Source: Gammaproteobacteria bacterium
GTDB lineage: Bacteria; Pseudomonadota; Gammaproteobacteria; Ga0077536
Length of the DNA stretch: 54,369 nucleotides
Direction: 5' to 3'
Assembly: GCA_016874535.1 (NCBI GenBank)
Contig: VGUA01000009.1
Location: 1 to 54,369 of the forward strand
Shown here: in pieces, positions 43,073 to 52,663 of the stretch
Layout of the letters: each line of letters begins with the position of its first letter
How positions within the stretch are numbered: position 1 is the first letter of the stretch
Notes under the pieces: model-generated
Seen by the model: the letters and a program-made list of their open reading frames with translations, nothing else
The model's database searches: none
What the model was told of the DNA's origin: nothing
Program-made: the position numbers and the translations under genes

Positions 43073-44287
43073 TTACTGGAGGAGAGTCTTCAGATCGGTT
43101 GAGGTATCCGCGAGGCGTTCAGGATCGCACTGGCCGCCGGCGGCAATGAGCTTGCGTGCCGCCATGTGTTCGGCGGGCTTGTTGATCGAGTCGACCGCGA
43201 TGACGCGATCACCAGACCGGTAAAATACCGAAAAACCATCCGGACCGGGCACGCCGCGTACGACCAGCGAGTCGTGGCCGGTGGAAATGCCGACCATCTG
43301 GAGCTTGACGTCGTACTGGTCTGACCAGAACCAAGGCACCTGGGCATAGGGGACCGGGGCATCGAGCATGGTGGACGCCGCCACCTTGGCCTGGTCTACC
43401 GCATTCTGCACCGACTCCAGCCGATGCGGCGCCGCGAAGAGCAGATTGCGATGCCGTGTGCAATCACCCGCGGAAACGATGTGCGGGTGACTGGTGCGCG
43501 CGAATTCATCCACCACGATGCCCGCGTCACAGGCAAGTCCCGCAGCCTCTGCGAGCTCCGTGTTGGGCAGCACGCCGATGCCCACCACCACGAGGTCGGC
43601 TGGAATGACGGTGCCGTCCTGGGTCTGCACCGTCAGGGCGTCGGCTGACGGGACGAGTGCCGCCACCTGTTGGTCAAGCAGGATGCGTACGCCATGGCCC
43701 GTGTGCAGTTCATGGAAGAAGGTCGACACCAGCGGGGCGACCACGCGGGGCAGCACGCGCGACTGCGCTTCAACAACCTTCACTTCAAGTCCCAGCTTGC
43801 GTGCAATCGCCGCCACTTCGAGGCCGATGAAACCGCCGCCGATCACCACCACCCGGGCCGCCTGCTCCAGACCTTGGCGCAGGGCTTCCGCGTCCTCCAC
43901 GCCGCGCAACACATGCACGCGAGGATCCTCGGCCCCGGGCACCCCAAGCTTGCGCACACGCGCACCGGTGGCGAGCGCCAGCCTGTCCCATTCGAGCTGC
44001 GAACCCTCGGCAAGAGTGACGGTGTGTGCGGCCGGATCGATGGCCGTGACGCGCGTGGAGAGCCGCAGCTCGACGCCGAGACGGCCATAGTGTTCGGGTG
44101 CGCGAAACAGCAGGCGCTCGGCCGTGATCTGGCCCAAGAGATATTTCTTGGACAGGGGGGGACGCTGATAGGGCGCGGAAGCTTCGTCGCCGATCAGGGC
44201 TATCTCGCCGGAGAAACCTTCCTTGCGCAGGCTCTCCACAATCTGCAGGCCCGCCTGTCCGGCCCCGATGATCACATGGCGGGTCAT
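43073..44287 (-). CDS. FAD-dependent NAD(P)H-ferredoxin reductase
   Basis: A 404-residue flavoprotein of the putidaredoxin/rhodocoxin reductase type. FAD-binding GxGxxG is IGAGQAGLQIVE near the N-terminus, with PYQRPPLSKKYLLG, the second dinucleotide site VVIGGGFIGLEVAA, and VVGIGVLPNTELAEAAG plus IVSAGDCTRHRN for the flavin end; the C-terminal reductase domain includes VPWFWSDQYDVKLQMVG. It would oxidise NAD(P)H and reduce the flanking ferredoxins. Short gaps of 19 and 17 bases to the two ferredoxin genes suggest one transcript. No P450 gene is in the window. Confidence 0.93.
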   Translation of the reverse strand: MTRHVIIGAGQAGLQIVESLRKEGFSGEIALIGDEASAPYQRPPLSKKYLLGQITAERLLFRAPEHYGRLGVELRLSTRVTAIDPAAHTVTLAEGSQLEWDRLALATGARVRKLGVPGAEDPRVHVLRGVEDAEALRQGLEQAARVVVIGGGFIGLEVAAIARKLGLEVKVVEAQSRVLPRVVAPLVSTFFHELHTGHGVRILLDQQVAALVPSADALTVQTQDGTVIPADLVVVGIGVLPNTELAEAAGLACDAGIVVDEFARTSHPHIVSAGDCTRHRNLLFAAPHRLESVQNAVDQAKVAASTMLDAPVPYAQVPWFWSDQYDVKLQMVGISTGHDSLVVRGVPGPDGFSVFYRSGDRVIAVDSINKPAEHMAARKLIAAGGQCDPERLADTSTDLKTLLQ

Positions 44288-44306
44288 GATGCGTGCGCAG
44301 GCCGGT

Positions 44307-44630
44307 TCAGGTCTGGCGTTCCGGCAACATCACCACCAGGCCATCGAGTTCAGGGGTGAGCTTCAACTGGCAACTCAGCCGGGAGTTCTCCTGGCGGGGC
44401 ACGGCCGTGCAGTCCAGCAGATCCTGCTCTGCCGCCGCAGGGGCAGGCAGCTTGCTAAGCCAGGCGGGGTCGATGAAGACGTGACAGGTGGCGCAGGCGC
44501 AGCCGCCGCCACACTCCGCAGCGATTTCCTGCACGTTGTGCTGGACGGCACCTTCCATGAGGGTCCAGCCGTCTGCGATGGCGAGTTCCCGCCGCGCGCC
44601 GCCCGGCGAGACGAATACGACCTTCGGCAT
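44307..44630 (-). CDS. Second [2Fe-2S] ferredoxin
   Basis: A 107-residue adrenodoxin-type ferredoxin with ligands C40, C46, C49 and C87 (CGGGCACATCH and RLSCQ). It shares the framework of the other ferredoxin but differs at many surface positions, so it is a diverged paralogue and not a recent copy. It lies 18 bases after the ETF-QO gene and 19 before the reductase, suggesting co-expression with both. Confidence 0.94.
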   Translation of the reverse strand: MPKVVFVSPGGARRELAIADGWTLMEGAVQHNVQEIAAECGGGCACATCHVFIDPAWLSKLPAPAAAEQDLLDCTAVPRQENSRLSCQLKLTPELDGLVVMLPERQT

Positions 44631-44648
44631 GTGCGCCTCTCCCTCGTC

Positions 44649-46280
44649 CTACATATTGGGATAGTTGGGGCCGCCGCCGCCCTCGGGCGTCACCCAATGG
44701 ATGTTCTGCGAAGGATCCTTGATGTCGCAGGTCTTGCAGTGCACGCAGTTCTGCGCGTTGATGCGCAGCTGCTTGCCACCCTCGCCTTCCAGGTATTCAT
44801 ACACGCCAGCCGGGCAGTAGCGCTGCTCAGGGCCGTCGTACAAGGCAAGATTCAGCCGCGTCGGCACGCTGGGATCCTTGAGCGTCAGGTGGCAGGGCTG
44901 ATCTTCCTCGTGGTTGGTATTCGAGAGGAACACCGAGGAGAGGCGATCAAAGGTGATTTGCCCGTCCGGCTTGGGATAGTCGATGGGCTGGCATTGGGCC
45001 GCGGGTTTCAGGCTCGCGTGATCCGGCGTGTGATGCAGGGTCCACGGGGCCTTGCCGCGAAACAGATAGGTGTCCAGCGCAGAGTAGGCCATTGCCCCCC
45101 AGAGTCCCCAGTGGAAGGACGGCTTGATGTTGCGCACGCGGTAGAGCTCGTCCCACAGCCAGGTATTGCGCAGCCGATCCGGGTAATTGACGGCCTCGCG
45201 GCTCGCCCGCTCACCAGCACGCAGCAATTGGAATACCGACTCGGCAGCGGTCATGCCTGACTTCATCGCGGTGTGACTGCCCTTGATCTTGGGCAGGTTG
45301 AGGAAACCGGCCGTATCCCCCACCAGCAGGCCACCCGGGAAGGTGAGCTTGGGGATCGACTGGAAGCCGCCGGCGCTGATGGCGCGCGCGCCGTAGGAGA
45401 CGCGTCGCCCGCCCACGAAGAGATCGCGAATCGAGGGATGGGTCTTGAAGCGCTGCATCTCCTCGAACGGGCTCAGGTAGGGGTTCTCATAGTTGAGCCC
45501 CACGACATAGCCCACGGAGACGAGGTTGCCTTCGAGGTGATACAGCCAGGAGCCGCCGTAAGTCGAGGCGTCCACCGGCCAGCCCACGGTGTGAGTGACC
45601 CGGCCGGCATGATGCTTGGCGGGATCGACTTCCCACAATTCCTTGATGCCGAGCCCGTAGACCTGGGGATCCACGCCCTCGCGCAGGCGGAAGCGCTCGA
45701 ACAGGGTCTTGGTGAGCGAGCCGCGGCAACCCTCGGCGAAAATCGTCTGCCGGGCATGCAGCTCCATGCCGGGTGCGAAATTGGGTCCCTCTTCCCCCTC
45801 GCGGGTGCGGCCCATGTCCCCGGTGGCGACCCCCTTGACCGAGCCATCCTCGTGATAGAGCACTTCCGCCGCGGCAAAGCCGGGATAGATGTCCACGCCC
45901 AGCGCTTCTGCCTGCTGCGCGAGCCAGCGGCAGACGTTGCCGAGGCTCACGATGTAATTGCCGTGGTTCTGCATCTGCGGCGGCGTGGGCAGGGTGAATG
46001 ACCGGGTCGCCGTGAGAAAACGGAAGCTGTCCTCGGTGACCGGCGTGTTCAGGGGTGCGCCCTTCGCCTTCCAGTCCGGAATCAGCTCGTTCAGCGCGCG
46101 CGGTTCCAGCACTGCGCCAGACAGGATGTGCGCCCCGATTTCCGAGCCTTTCTCGATGAGGCAGACCGCAAGCTCGACGTCATGCTCCGCAGCGAGCTGC
46201 TTCAGGCGAATCGCGGCGGCAAGCCCGGAGGGCCCACCTCCCACGATCACCACATCGAACTCCATGGCTTCGCGTTCCAT
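44649..46280 (-). CDS. Electron transfer flavoprotein-ubiquinone oxidoreductase
   Basis: A membrane-associated FAD and 4Fe-4S protein that takes electrons from EtfAB and reduces ubiquinone. The 543-residue length is normal. FAD site [18 protein letters not shown] is near residues 9–26, then [21 protein letters not shown], the quinone/FAD block [23 protein letters not shown], and a C-terminal iron-sulfur region with [14 protein letters not shown] and an upstream cysteine in [10 protein letters not shown]. The ATG at 46280 follows AAGGAGAG. It sits between etfA and the ferredoxin genes, 38 and 18 bases from each. Confidence 0.95.
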   Translation of the reverse strand: MEREAMEFDVVIVGGGPSGLAAAIRLKQLAAEHDVELAVCLIEKGSEIGAHILSGAVLEPRALNELIPDWKAKGAPLNTPVTEDSFRFLTATRSFTLPTPPQMQNHGNYIVSLGNVCRWLAQQAEALGVDIYPGFAAAEVLYHEDGSVKGVATGDMGRTREGEEGPNFAPGMELHARQTIFAEGCRGSLTKTLFERFRLREGVDPQVYGLGIKELWEVDPAKHHAGRVTHTVGWPVDASTYGGSWLYHLEGNLVSVGYVVGLNYENPYLSPFEEMQRFKTHPSIRDLFVGGRRVSYGARAISAGGFQSIPKLTFPGGLLVGDTAGFLNLPKIKGSHTAMKSGMTAAESVFQLLRAGERASREAVNYPDRLRNTWLWDELYRVRNIKPSFHWGLWGAMAYSALDTYLFRGKAPWTLHHTPDHASLKPAAQCQPIDYPKPDGQITFDRLSSVFLSNTNHEEDQPCHLTLKDPSVPTRLNLALYDGPEQRYCPAGVYEYLEGEGGKQLRINAQNCVHCKTCDIKDPSQNIHWVTPEGGGGPNYPNM

Positions 46281-46318
46281 CCGCTCTCCTTCTCGCCGAC
46301 CCGGCTACGCCTGCGTAC

Positions 46319-47251
46319 TTACTTGGAAAGCTCGGCGACCAGCGCCGGCACTTCCTTGAACAGATCTCCGACCAAGCCATAGTCCGCCACCTGAAAGATG
46401 GGTGCCTCTTCATCCTTGTTGATGGCCACGATCACCTTGCTGTCCTTCATGCCAGCGAGGTGCTGGATGGCACCCGAGATCCCCACTGCCACATAAAGCT
46501 GCGGCGCGACAACCTTGCCGGTCTGGCCGACCTGGTAGTCGTTCGGTACATAGCCTGCGTCCACGGCGGCACGGGATGCGCCCACCGCGGCACCGAGCTG
46601 GTCCGCGAGCGCTTCGATGAGTGAAAAGTTCTCCGAGCTGCCAACACCACGACCACCAGAGACGATGATCTTGGCTGCTGCGAGTTCCGGCCGGGCGGAC
46701 TTGGTGAGTTCCTCGCCCTTGAACGTGGAGAGACCCGCATCCGGGCCGGCTGCCACCTGCTCCACCGTCGCGGCACCGCCGTCGGCGGCCACCGGGTCGA
46801 AGGCAGTGGTGCGTACGGTGATGCACTTGATGCGATCGCTGGACTGCACGGTGGCGAGCACATTGCCCGCATAGATGGGGCGCACGAAGGTGTCTTCGCT
46901 CACCACTTCGATGATGTCGGAGAGCTGCGCCACATCGAGCAGAGCCGCCACGCGCGGCATCACGTTCTTGCCGTTGGTGGTGGCGGGCACGAGCAGATGG
47001 CTGTAAGCGGCCGCGAGCTGCACCACCAGCGGGGCCACGTTCTCGGCCAGCATGCTCGAGTAGTGCGGCGCATCCGCCACCAGCACCTTGCCCACGCCGC
47101 TGACCTGGGCAGCGGCACTGGCGACCTCCCCGCAGCCGTGGCCGGCGACGAGGATGTCCACCGTGCCGAGGCGGGAGGCGGCAGCCACTGCGTTCAGGGT
47201 GGCGACGTTGAGAGTCCGGTTGTTGTGTTCGGCAATGACAAGGGCACCCAT
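46319..47251 (-). CDS. etfA: Electron transfer flavoprotein, alpha subunit
   Basis: The FAD-binding subunit of ETF, a soluble carrier from acyl-CoA dehydrogenases to ETF-QO. The 310-residue protein has the C-terminal FAD motif [22 protein letters not shown], then [37 protein letters not shown] and [13 protein letters not shown]. It starts 3 bases after etfB, an arrangement seen in most ETF operons. Confidence 0.97.
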   Translation of the reverse strand: MGALVIAEHNNRTLNVATLNAVAAASRLGTVDILVAGHGCGEVASAAAQVSGVGKVLVADAPHYSSMLAENVAPLVVQLAAAYSHLLVPATTNGKNVMPRVAALLDVAQLSDIIEVVSEDTFVRPIYAGNVLATVQSSDRIKCITVRTTAFDPVAADGGAATVEQVAAGPDAGLSTFKGEELTKSARPELAAAKIIVSGGRGVGSSENFSLIEALADQLGAAVGASRAAVDAGYVPNDYQVGQTGKVVAPQLYVAVGISGAIQHLAGMKDSKVIVAINKDEEAPIFQVADYGLVGDLFKEVPALVAELSK

Positions 47252-47254
47252 GGC

Positions 47255-48004
47255 TCAAATCACCTTTGCTTCGTTGCGGAGTTTCGCGACCAGTTCCTGG
47301 ACATCGGCCACCTTCACACCCCCTGCCCGACCGGCAGGTTCGGAGGCCTTGATGAGCTTCAGGCGGGGAGCAATGTCCACGCCGAGTTCGGCGGGAGTGA
47401 GGGTGTCGAGCGGCTTCTTCTTGGCCTTCATGATGTTGGGCAGCTTCACGTAGCGGGGCTCGTTGAGCCGCAAATCCGCCGTGACGACTGCAGGCAGCTT
47501 GAGCGCCAGGGTCTGCAGGCCGCCGTCGATTTCCCGCTTCACTTCGATGCTGTCGGCGCTGACTTCCACCTTGGCGGCGAAGGTGCCCTGCGCCCAGCCG
47601 AGCAAACCAGCCAGCATCTGGCCGGTCTGGTTGGAATCGTCGTCGATCGCCTGCTTGCCGAGGATCACGAGGCCCGGCTGCTCACGATCCACCACGGCCT
47701 TGAGCAGCTTGGCCACGGCCAGCGGCTGCACTTCTTCCCCGGTCTCGACGAGGATGCCACGATCCGCGCCCATCGCCATCGCGGTGCGCAGGGTTTCCTG
47801 GCAGGCTGAAGGGCCGATGGACACCACCACGATTTCCTGACCCTTGCCGGCTTCCTGCAGGCGGATGGCCTCTTCCACCGCGATCTCGTCGAAGGGATTC
47901 ATGGACATCTTGACGTTGGCGAGTTCGACGCCAGAACCGTCGGATTTGGGACGTGCCTTCACGTTGTAGTCTATGGCGCGCTTGACGGCGACCAGGATCT
48001 TCAT
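47255..48004 (-). CDS. etfB: Electron transfer flavoprotein, beta subunit
   Basis: The AMP-binding partner of EtfA. From ATG 48004 it has 249 residues, the family norm: [19 protein letters not shown] at the N-terminus, [23 protein letters not shown], and [23 protein letters not shown]. Two ATG codons are adjacent; the second has GGAGG at 5-base spacing. The open frame extends 57 codons further up without ETF similarity. As the first gene, it probably carries the promoter of the etfBA-ETF-QO-fdx run in the 267-base gap shared with gcdH. Confidence 0.96.
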   Translation of the reverse strand: MKILVAVKRAIDYNVKARPKSDGSGVELANVKMSMNPFDEIAVEEAIRLQEAGKGQEIVVVSIGPSACQETLRTAMAMGADRGILVETGEEVQPLAVAKLLKAVVDREQPGLVILGKQAIDDDSNQTGQMLAGLLGWAQGTFAAKVEVSADSIEVKREIDGGLQTLALKLPAVVTADLRLNEPRYVKLPNIMKAKKKPLDTLTPAELGVDIAPRLKLIKASEPAGRAGGVKVADVQELVAKLRNEAKVI

Positions 48005-48271
48005 CATGTCCTCCAGCTGTAGCTTGGGTTGACCGGAGACCGTGGCGGCGTGCGTCTGGATGCCACGGCTTGGACTCCGTCGTTGGGCCGGAATGGTAGC
48101 AGTAACGGGTTGATCGAAGAAGACGATGCGCCGCAACACGAGGTGGCCGGATCGAGCCGCCCGGCGCTCTCGGGCCACGCCCGTGGGGGGTGGGTCGAAG
48201 GACTGGCACCACGGCGCGCTGCAGTGCGATGATCGGGCTCGATCCTTCCCTCCGGACCACAGGAATCAGCC
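48005..48271. other. Divergent intergenic region, etfB and gcdH
   Basis: A 267-base gap between two divergent starts, expected to hold promoters for the ETF operon and the dehydrogenase gene. I find no convincing sigma-70 boxes or a long palindrome by eye. It is as GC-rich as the genes around it. Confidence 0.6.
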
Positions 48272-49507
48272 ATGACCCAGACCGCCGCGAAGAAAGCCGC
48301 TCCCTCAAGCTCCCACGGTCACGCCTCCGCCGAGGCCGCCTTCGATTGGGCCGACCCCCTGCTGCTGACCAGTCAGCTCAGTGATGATGAACGCATGGTC
48401 ATGGAGGCTGCCCGCGGCTTCTGCCAGGAATCCCTGCTGCCGAGGGTGCGCGACATCCATCGGCATGAAACCTTCGAACGCGGCCTGATGCGGGAATTCG
48501 GCGAACTGGGATTCCTCGGCTCCACCATCCCCTCGGAATACGGTGGTGCGGGACTCAACTATGTCTCCTACGGGCTCATCGCCCGCGAGGTGGAGCGCAT
48601 CGATTCCGGCTTCCGCTCCGCGATGAGCGTGCAGTCCAGCCTCGTCATGCATCCTATCTATGCCTATGGCGACGAAGCCCAGCGCCAGCGCTACCTGCCC
48701 AAGCTCGCGTCCGGCGAATGGGTGGGATGCTTCGGCCTGACCGAGCCCGACCATGGCTCAGACCCGGGTGGCATGCAGACCCGGGCTCGCAGCGTGGACG
48801 GCGGCTACTCCCTCACCGGCGCCAAGATGTGGATCACCAACTCCCCTCTCGCTGATGTGATGGTGGTGTGGGCCAAGACCGATGACGGCGTCATCCGCGG
48901 TTTCGTGCTCGAACGCGGCATGCAGGGGCTCAGCACACCCAAGATCGAGGGCAAGTTCTCATTGCGTGCTTCCTGCACCGGCGAAATAGTGATGAACGAA
49001 GTGTTCGTGCCGGAGGCGAACCTGCTGCCCAACGTGAAAGGGCTGCGCGGTCCGTTCGGCTGTCTCAACCGCGCCCGCTATGGCATCTCCTGGGGCGCGA
49101 TGGGTGCTGCGGAGTTTTGCTGGCATGCGGCACGCCAGTACACCCTTGATCGCAAGCAGTTCGGGCGCCCGCTCGCCGCCAACCAGCTCATCCAGAAGAA
49201 ACTGGCCGACATGCAGACCGAGATCACTCTGGGCCTGCAAGGTTCGCTGCAAATCGGCCGGATGATCGATGCCGGGGTCGGCGCACCGGAAGCCATCTCG
49301 CTCATGAAGCGCAACAACTGCGGCAAGGCCCTGGACATTGCGCGCATGGCGCGTGACATGCACGGCGGCAATGGCATCTCGGACGAATACCACGTGATGC
49401 GGCATGTGATGAATCTCGAGGCCGTCAATACCTATGAGGGCACGCATGACGTGCACGCCCTCATCCTCGGTCGCGCTCAGACCGGGCTGCAGGCCTTCAC
49501 CGGCTGA
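48272..49507 (+). CDS. gcdH: Glutaryl-CoA dehydrogenase-like acyl-CoA dehydrogenase
   Basis: An FAD enzyme that converts glutaryl-CoA to crotonyl-CoA plus CO2 in lysine, tryptophan and aromatic-acid degradation. The 411-residue sequence carries strong GcdH blocks: [77 protein letters not shown] and the C-terminal [20 protein letters not shown], whose glutamate is the catalytic base. The first ~20 residues are an unconserved basic/polar tail. It diverges from etfB; its electrons would go to EtfAB and ETF-QO encoded next door. Confidence 0.92.
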   Translation: MTQTAAKKAAPSSSHGHASAEAAFDWADPLLLTSQLSDDERMVMEAARGFCQESLLPRVRDIHRHETFERGLMREFGELGFLGSTIPSEYGGAGLNYVSYGLIAREVERIDSGFRSAMSVQSSLVMHPIYAYGDEAQRQRYLPKLASGEWVGCFGLTEPDHGSDPGGMQTRARSVDGGYSLTGAKMWITNSPLADVMVVWAKTDDGVIRGFVLERGMQGLSTPKIEGKFSLRASCTGEIVMNEVFVPEANLLPNVKGLRGPFGCLNRARYGISWGAMGAAEFCWHAARQYTLDRKQFGRPLAANQLIQKKLADMQTEITLGLQGSLQIGRMIDAGVGAPEAISLMKRNNCGKALDIARMARDMHGGNGISDEYHVMRHVMNLEAVNTYEGTHDVHALILGRAQTGLQAFTG

Positions 49508-49715
49508 GTCCGGTCCTCGCCGACGGGGTGCGCCTTCATTGCGCCGCCACGTCCGGTGTGCTTGAATCAGGCTCGCTCCGGACGTGGCCGCAAGACTCCG
49601 GAGCCTGCCCAGCAGTTCCGTCCCGCCCCCGCCGTGTCGGTCGGCCGCCTCCCCGTGGAGGCCTGGTCCCGCCGAGCGGGCATCGCCACCCTCAGCACAA
49701 GAGTCGAACATTTTC
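49508..49715 (+). other. Leader/gap before the RRM protein gene
   Basis: A 208-base gap, GC-rich except for its last 25 bases (AACATTTTC just before the ATG). The frame of the RRM gene is open through much of it but lacks RNA-binding homology, so I treat it as non-coding. It may be a long 5' untranslated region, as seen in cold-induced RNA-binding protein genes. Confidence 0.5.
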
Positions 49716-50087
49716 ATGAACATTTACGTTGGCAATCTGCCCTACAGCGTGCGCGACGAAGAACTGCGCGCCGCTTTCGAACCTTTTGGCCAGGTCCTTT
49801 CCGCCGAGGTGATTTTCGACAAGCGCACCCGGCGTTCGCGCGGCTATGGTTTTGTGGAAATGGCCGATGACGGTCAGGCCCGACGCGCCATCGAGTCCCT
49901 GAACGGCCAGGAATTCCACGGCCGTGAGCTGCGCGTGGATGCCTCCCAGCCGAGGTCCGAGAAGCCTATGGGCGCCGAGCGCAGCGAAGGCAACCGCCAG
50001 CCGCGCAGTGCATCACCCAGGGCCAGCGCCAAGGCACCAGCACCGGCCGGCGGTATCAAAGGGTTTTTCAAGAAAATCTTCGGCTGA
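49716..50087 (+). CDS. Single-RRM RNA-binding protein
   Basis: A 123-residue protein with one RNA-recognition motif (residues 1–~80): RNP2 NIYVGNLPYS and RNP1 RGYGFVEM, with conserved aromatic residues, then LRAAFEPFGQVLSAEVIFDKRT and ALESLNGQEF-like helix. After a basic low-complexity linker rich in Ser, Arg and Ala it ends in GIKGFFKKIFG, a hydrophobic-basic tag that may bind membrane or partner. Similar small RRM proteins are cold-induced in many bacteria. The start at MNIYVGNL was chosen because RNP2 begins there. The next gene follows 2 bases later. Confidence 0.9.
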   Translation: MNIYVGNLPYSVRDEELRAAFEPFGQVLSAEVIFDKRTRRSRGYGFVEMADDGQARRAIESLNGQEFHGRELRVDASQPRSEKPMGAERSEGNRQPRSASPRASAKAPAPAGGIKGFFKKIFG

Positions 50088-50089
50088 GC

Positions 50090-50422
50090 ATGACGGGCGA
50101 CACTTCTGGAGAGTTCCCGGCGGAGTTGCCCGCCATCGCCCACCTCGCGTGGTCGTCCTACCACGCGATGGTGGCCTCCAAGACCCGCCACTTCGACTTC
50201 CTGAGCGAGCTCGACCGCAAGCACGAGGGAGGCGGCAGGCGCAGCCTCGCGGAAATCGCCCATCTCGAACAACTGCTCGAGCTGCACACCCGCGCGGTAA
50301 AGGCCTTCGGCCAAGCGGTGGCGCAGCTCGCGACCGAGGATCCCGGGGCCCGCGACTCGCTGCTCACCCACCTGCATGGGCTCAATGCCGCTTTGGGTGC
50401 GGAGCCGGAAGCGAAGCACTAG
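50090..50422 (+). CDS. Hypothetical small helical protein
   Basis: A 110-residue protein, mostly predicted helix: residues ~16–45 (WSSYHAMVASKTRHFDFLSELDRK) and ~50–105 with many Leu, Glu and Ala. I recognise no family and no enzyme motif. It begins 2 bases after the RRM gene, so co-translation is likely and a functional link to RNA binding is possible. A palindromic hairpin follows its stop. Confidence 0.65.
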   Translation: MTGDTSGEFPAELPAIAHLAWSSYHAMVASKTRHFDFLSELDRKHEGGGRRSLAEIAHLEQLLELHTRAVKAFGQAVAQLATEDPGARDSLLTHLHGLNAALGAEPEAKH

Positions 50423-50432
50423 CGGCTTGGCA

Positions 50433-50453
50433 AGGCCTCCTCGAGGAAAGCCT
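50433..50453. terminator. Hairpin after the RRM operon
   Basis: The self-complementary TCCTCGAGGA (50438–50447) is flanked by AGGC (50433–50436) and GCCT (50450–50453). It lies between convergent genes, 10 bases after the hypothetical gene's stop. No T-tract follows. Confidence 0.4.
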
Positions 50454-50474
50454 CAAGACGCGATCCGCGGCGAC

Positions 50475-51365
50475 TCAGTCCTCGGCATCCAGACGACGCG
50501 TCGCGTCGCGGAAATATTCCGGCTTGCCCGTGGTCCAGATTTCACCCCAATGACGACCGCCGCCATCGATGGTCACCACCTCACCGGTGATGTAACCGCC
50601 TGCGGGCCCGCCGATGAAGAGCGCCGCCTCGGCGATCTGCCACGGTGAACCCACCCGCTGCATCGGATTGGTGAGGGGATACTTGGCGCGCGCTTCGGGG
50701 CTGTAGACCGCCCAACCCTCGGTCTGGACAGAGCCTGGCGCAATGCAGTTGACCCGGATGTTGTAAGGCGCCCATTCCACCGCCACGGCCTCGGACAGCG
50801 CCACCACGCCGGCGCGTGCCGCAACGGTATGCGCCACGCCATGCAGGCCCCGTGGCACCACCACGATGTTCACCAGACTCCCCGGAATACCGGCCGCGTG
50901 CCAGCGTCGGGCGTGACACTGCATCATGGACCAGGTCCCGTGCAGGTTGGTGTTGATGACGGTATTCCAGCCCTTCTCCGAAAAATCGAGTGCGGCCTGC
51001 GGGAACTGGCCACCGGCGCTGTTCACCACGAGATCGATCTGCCCGTAACGCTCCCAGAGCGTGGCAGTGGACCGCTCCACCCAGGCCCGGTCGCGGATAT
51101 CGAGCGGCTCGAAATCCGCATCCAGATCCCGCGCGCGCATCGCTTCCACCACCTCGACGAGTTTTTCCTCGTTGCGACCACAGACAATGACGCTGGCGCC
51201 CAGCCGTGCAGCCAGCCAGGCAGTCGCCCGGCCGATGCCGCTGCCACCGCCGGAGACCAACACCACCTTGTCCTTGAGAAGGTCCGGCGCAAAGACCGTG
51301 GGATGTTCTGCCAGCTCCTCGTTGGTCGACGGAATCGCGGGCTCGCTCGACATCGTGGTACTCAT
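50475..51365 (-). CDS. SDR-fold protein with altered active site (enoyl-CoA reductase/PECR-like)
   Basis: A 296-residue SDR. The cofactor loop SGGGSGIG is at residues 38–45 and VVNSAGG replaces NNAG. The catalytic YxxxK reads T180...R184 in HTVAARAG, and the serine position is in VVVPRG, so the classical Ser-Tyr-Lys triad is absent. The peroxisomal trans-2-enoyl-CoA reductase group has a similar HSGAARAG pattern, so this may be a natural subfamily and not decay. The ATG at 51365 lies 8 bases after the acyl-CoA dehydrogenase stop, suggesting the pair acts on one acyl-CoA path. Function is inferred only. Confidence 0.78.
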   Translation of the reverse strand: MSTTMSSEPAIPSTNEELAEHPTVFAPDLLKDKVVLVSGGGSGIGRATAWLAARLGASVIVCGRNEEKLVEVVEAMRARDLDADFEPLDIRDRAWVERSTATLWERYGQIDLVVNSAGGQFPQAALDFSEKGWNTVINTNLHGTWSMMQCHARRWHAAGIPGSLVNIVVVPRGLHGVAHTVAARAGVVALSEAVAVEWAPYNIRVNCIAPGSVQTEGWAVYSPEARAKYPLTNPMQRVGSPWQIAEAALFIGGPAGGYITGEVVTIDGGGRHWGEIWTTGKPEYFRDATRRLDAED

Positions 51366-51373
51366 GCCGTCCT

Positions 51374-52588
51374 TCAACGTTTGCCGAGCAGCTCGCGGCT
51401 GATGATCATCTTGCGGACTTCCGTGGTGCCTGCTCCGATCTCCAGCAGCTTGATCGAGCGATACAGGCGGTTGATCTCCGTATCCCACATGTAACCCGCG
51501 CCACCAAAGATTTGCAGCGCCTCGTTGAGCACCAGATTGAGCGAATTGGCGGTATACATGAGCGAGGCCGCGGTCTGCGCATGAATCATCCCCCGACCAC
51601 CGCCCCCGACTTCCAGATCATTGGCCTCCGCCAGCACGCCGTAGCAGAGCGCCTTCATGCTCTCCACCCACACATACATGTCGGCAATCTTCGACTGGAT
51701 CATCTGGAACTCGGCAAGCGGCTTGCCGAACTGCTCACGGGTCTTGGCGTAGTCGATGGAGAGTTCCAGCGCACGCTCCGCGATGCCCACGCAGATGGGC
51801 GAGATCACCGCGCGCTCGAGGTCCAAGCCGCTCATCACGATGGCCACGCCGGTATTCTCCTGGCCGACCAGGTTTTCCACCGGCACCTTGCAGTTGTCGA
51901 ACACCAGCTCGCCGGTCTGGCTGCCACGGAAACCCATCTTGATGAGCTTCTGCGCAACCCGGAAACCAGGGAAATCCTTCTCCACGATGAAGGCCGAGAT
52001 GCCGTGCGCGCCACGCTCGGGGGCCGTCTTGGCATACACCAGCAGGGTGTCGGCAATCGGTCCGTTGGTGATGTAGATCTTGCTGCCATTCAAGATGTAG
52101 TAACCGCCCTCGCGCCGCGCGGTGGTACGCATGGAGCCGAGCGCATCCGAACCTGCGCCGGGTTCGGTCAGGCCGAGGGCACCCACGGCCTTGCCGGAGC
52201 ACAGATCCGGCAGATATTTGCGCCGCAGATCGTCGTTCGCGTTGCGGTAGATGTTGTTGAGGCAGAGGTTCTCGTGTGCGATCCAGGACAGGCTCAGCGC
52301 GTAGTTCCAGCGCGCCATCGCCTGGCAAACGAGGCCACTGGTGAAGAAGTCGAGGCCCGTGCCCCCGAATTCCTCAGGCACCGTGATGCCGCAATAACCC
52401 TGATCACCAATGCGATGGAAGGCGTCCTCCGGCCACCATTCCTCGTTGTCCATGCGCTGGGCGAGTGGATAGAGTTCGCTGCGGCAGAATTTGTCCGCCT
52501 CATCGAGGATGGTCTGCTGATCCGGAGACAGCTTGAAGGCATGCGCCGGGGTAGCGGAATCGGCGGCGATGCGGGTGGGTTGGTTCAT
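51374..52588 (-). CDS. Isovaleryl-CoA dehydrogenase-like acyl-CoA dehydrogenase
   Basis: A 404-residue FAD acyl-CoA dehydrogenase. Family blocks: ITVPEEFGGTGLDFFTSGLVCQ, GLTEPGAGSDALGSM, YITNGPIADTLLVYAKT, GFRGSQTGELVFDN, EALQIFGGAGYMWDTEINRLYRS. The residue where most members have the catalytic glutamate is glycine (EIGAGTTEVRK), and a glutamate is present in SGLDLERAV, the position used by isovaleryl-CoA dehydrogenase. This supports a branched-chain acyl-CoA substrate (leucine or isoprenoid breakdown). Start at ATG 52588 with GTGGAG upstream. Electrons should go to ETF. Paired with the SDR-like gene. Confidence 0.88.
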   Translation of the reverse strand: MNQPTRIAADSATPAHAFKLSPDQQTILDEADKFCRSELYPLAQRMDNEEWWPEDAFHRIGDQGYCGITVPEEFGGTGLDFFTSGLVCQAMARWNYALSLSWIAHENLCLNNIYRNANDDLRRKYLPDLCSGKAVGALGLTEPGAGSDALGSMRTTARREGGYYILNGSKIYITNGPIADTLLVYAKTAPERGAHGISAFIVEKDFPGFRVAQKLIKMGFRGSQTGELVFDNCKVPVENLVGQENTGVAIVMSGLDLERAVISPICVGIAERALELSIDYAKTREQFGKPLAEFQMIQSKIADMYVWVESMKALCYGVLAEANDLEVGGGGRGMIHAQTAASLMYTANSLNLVLNEALQIFGGAGYMWDTEINRLYRSIKLLEIGAGTTEVRKMIISRELLGKR

Positions 52589-52663
52589 GGAAAAGCTCCA
52601 CTGCACTGGGGTTTTCGAGAGGAAAATGGCAGCCGGGGACCGGCCGCCGCGAGTGGCCGGACC

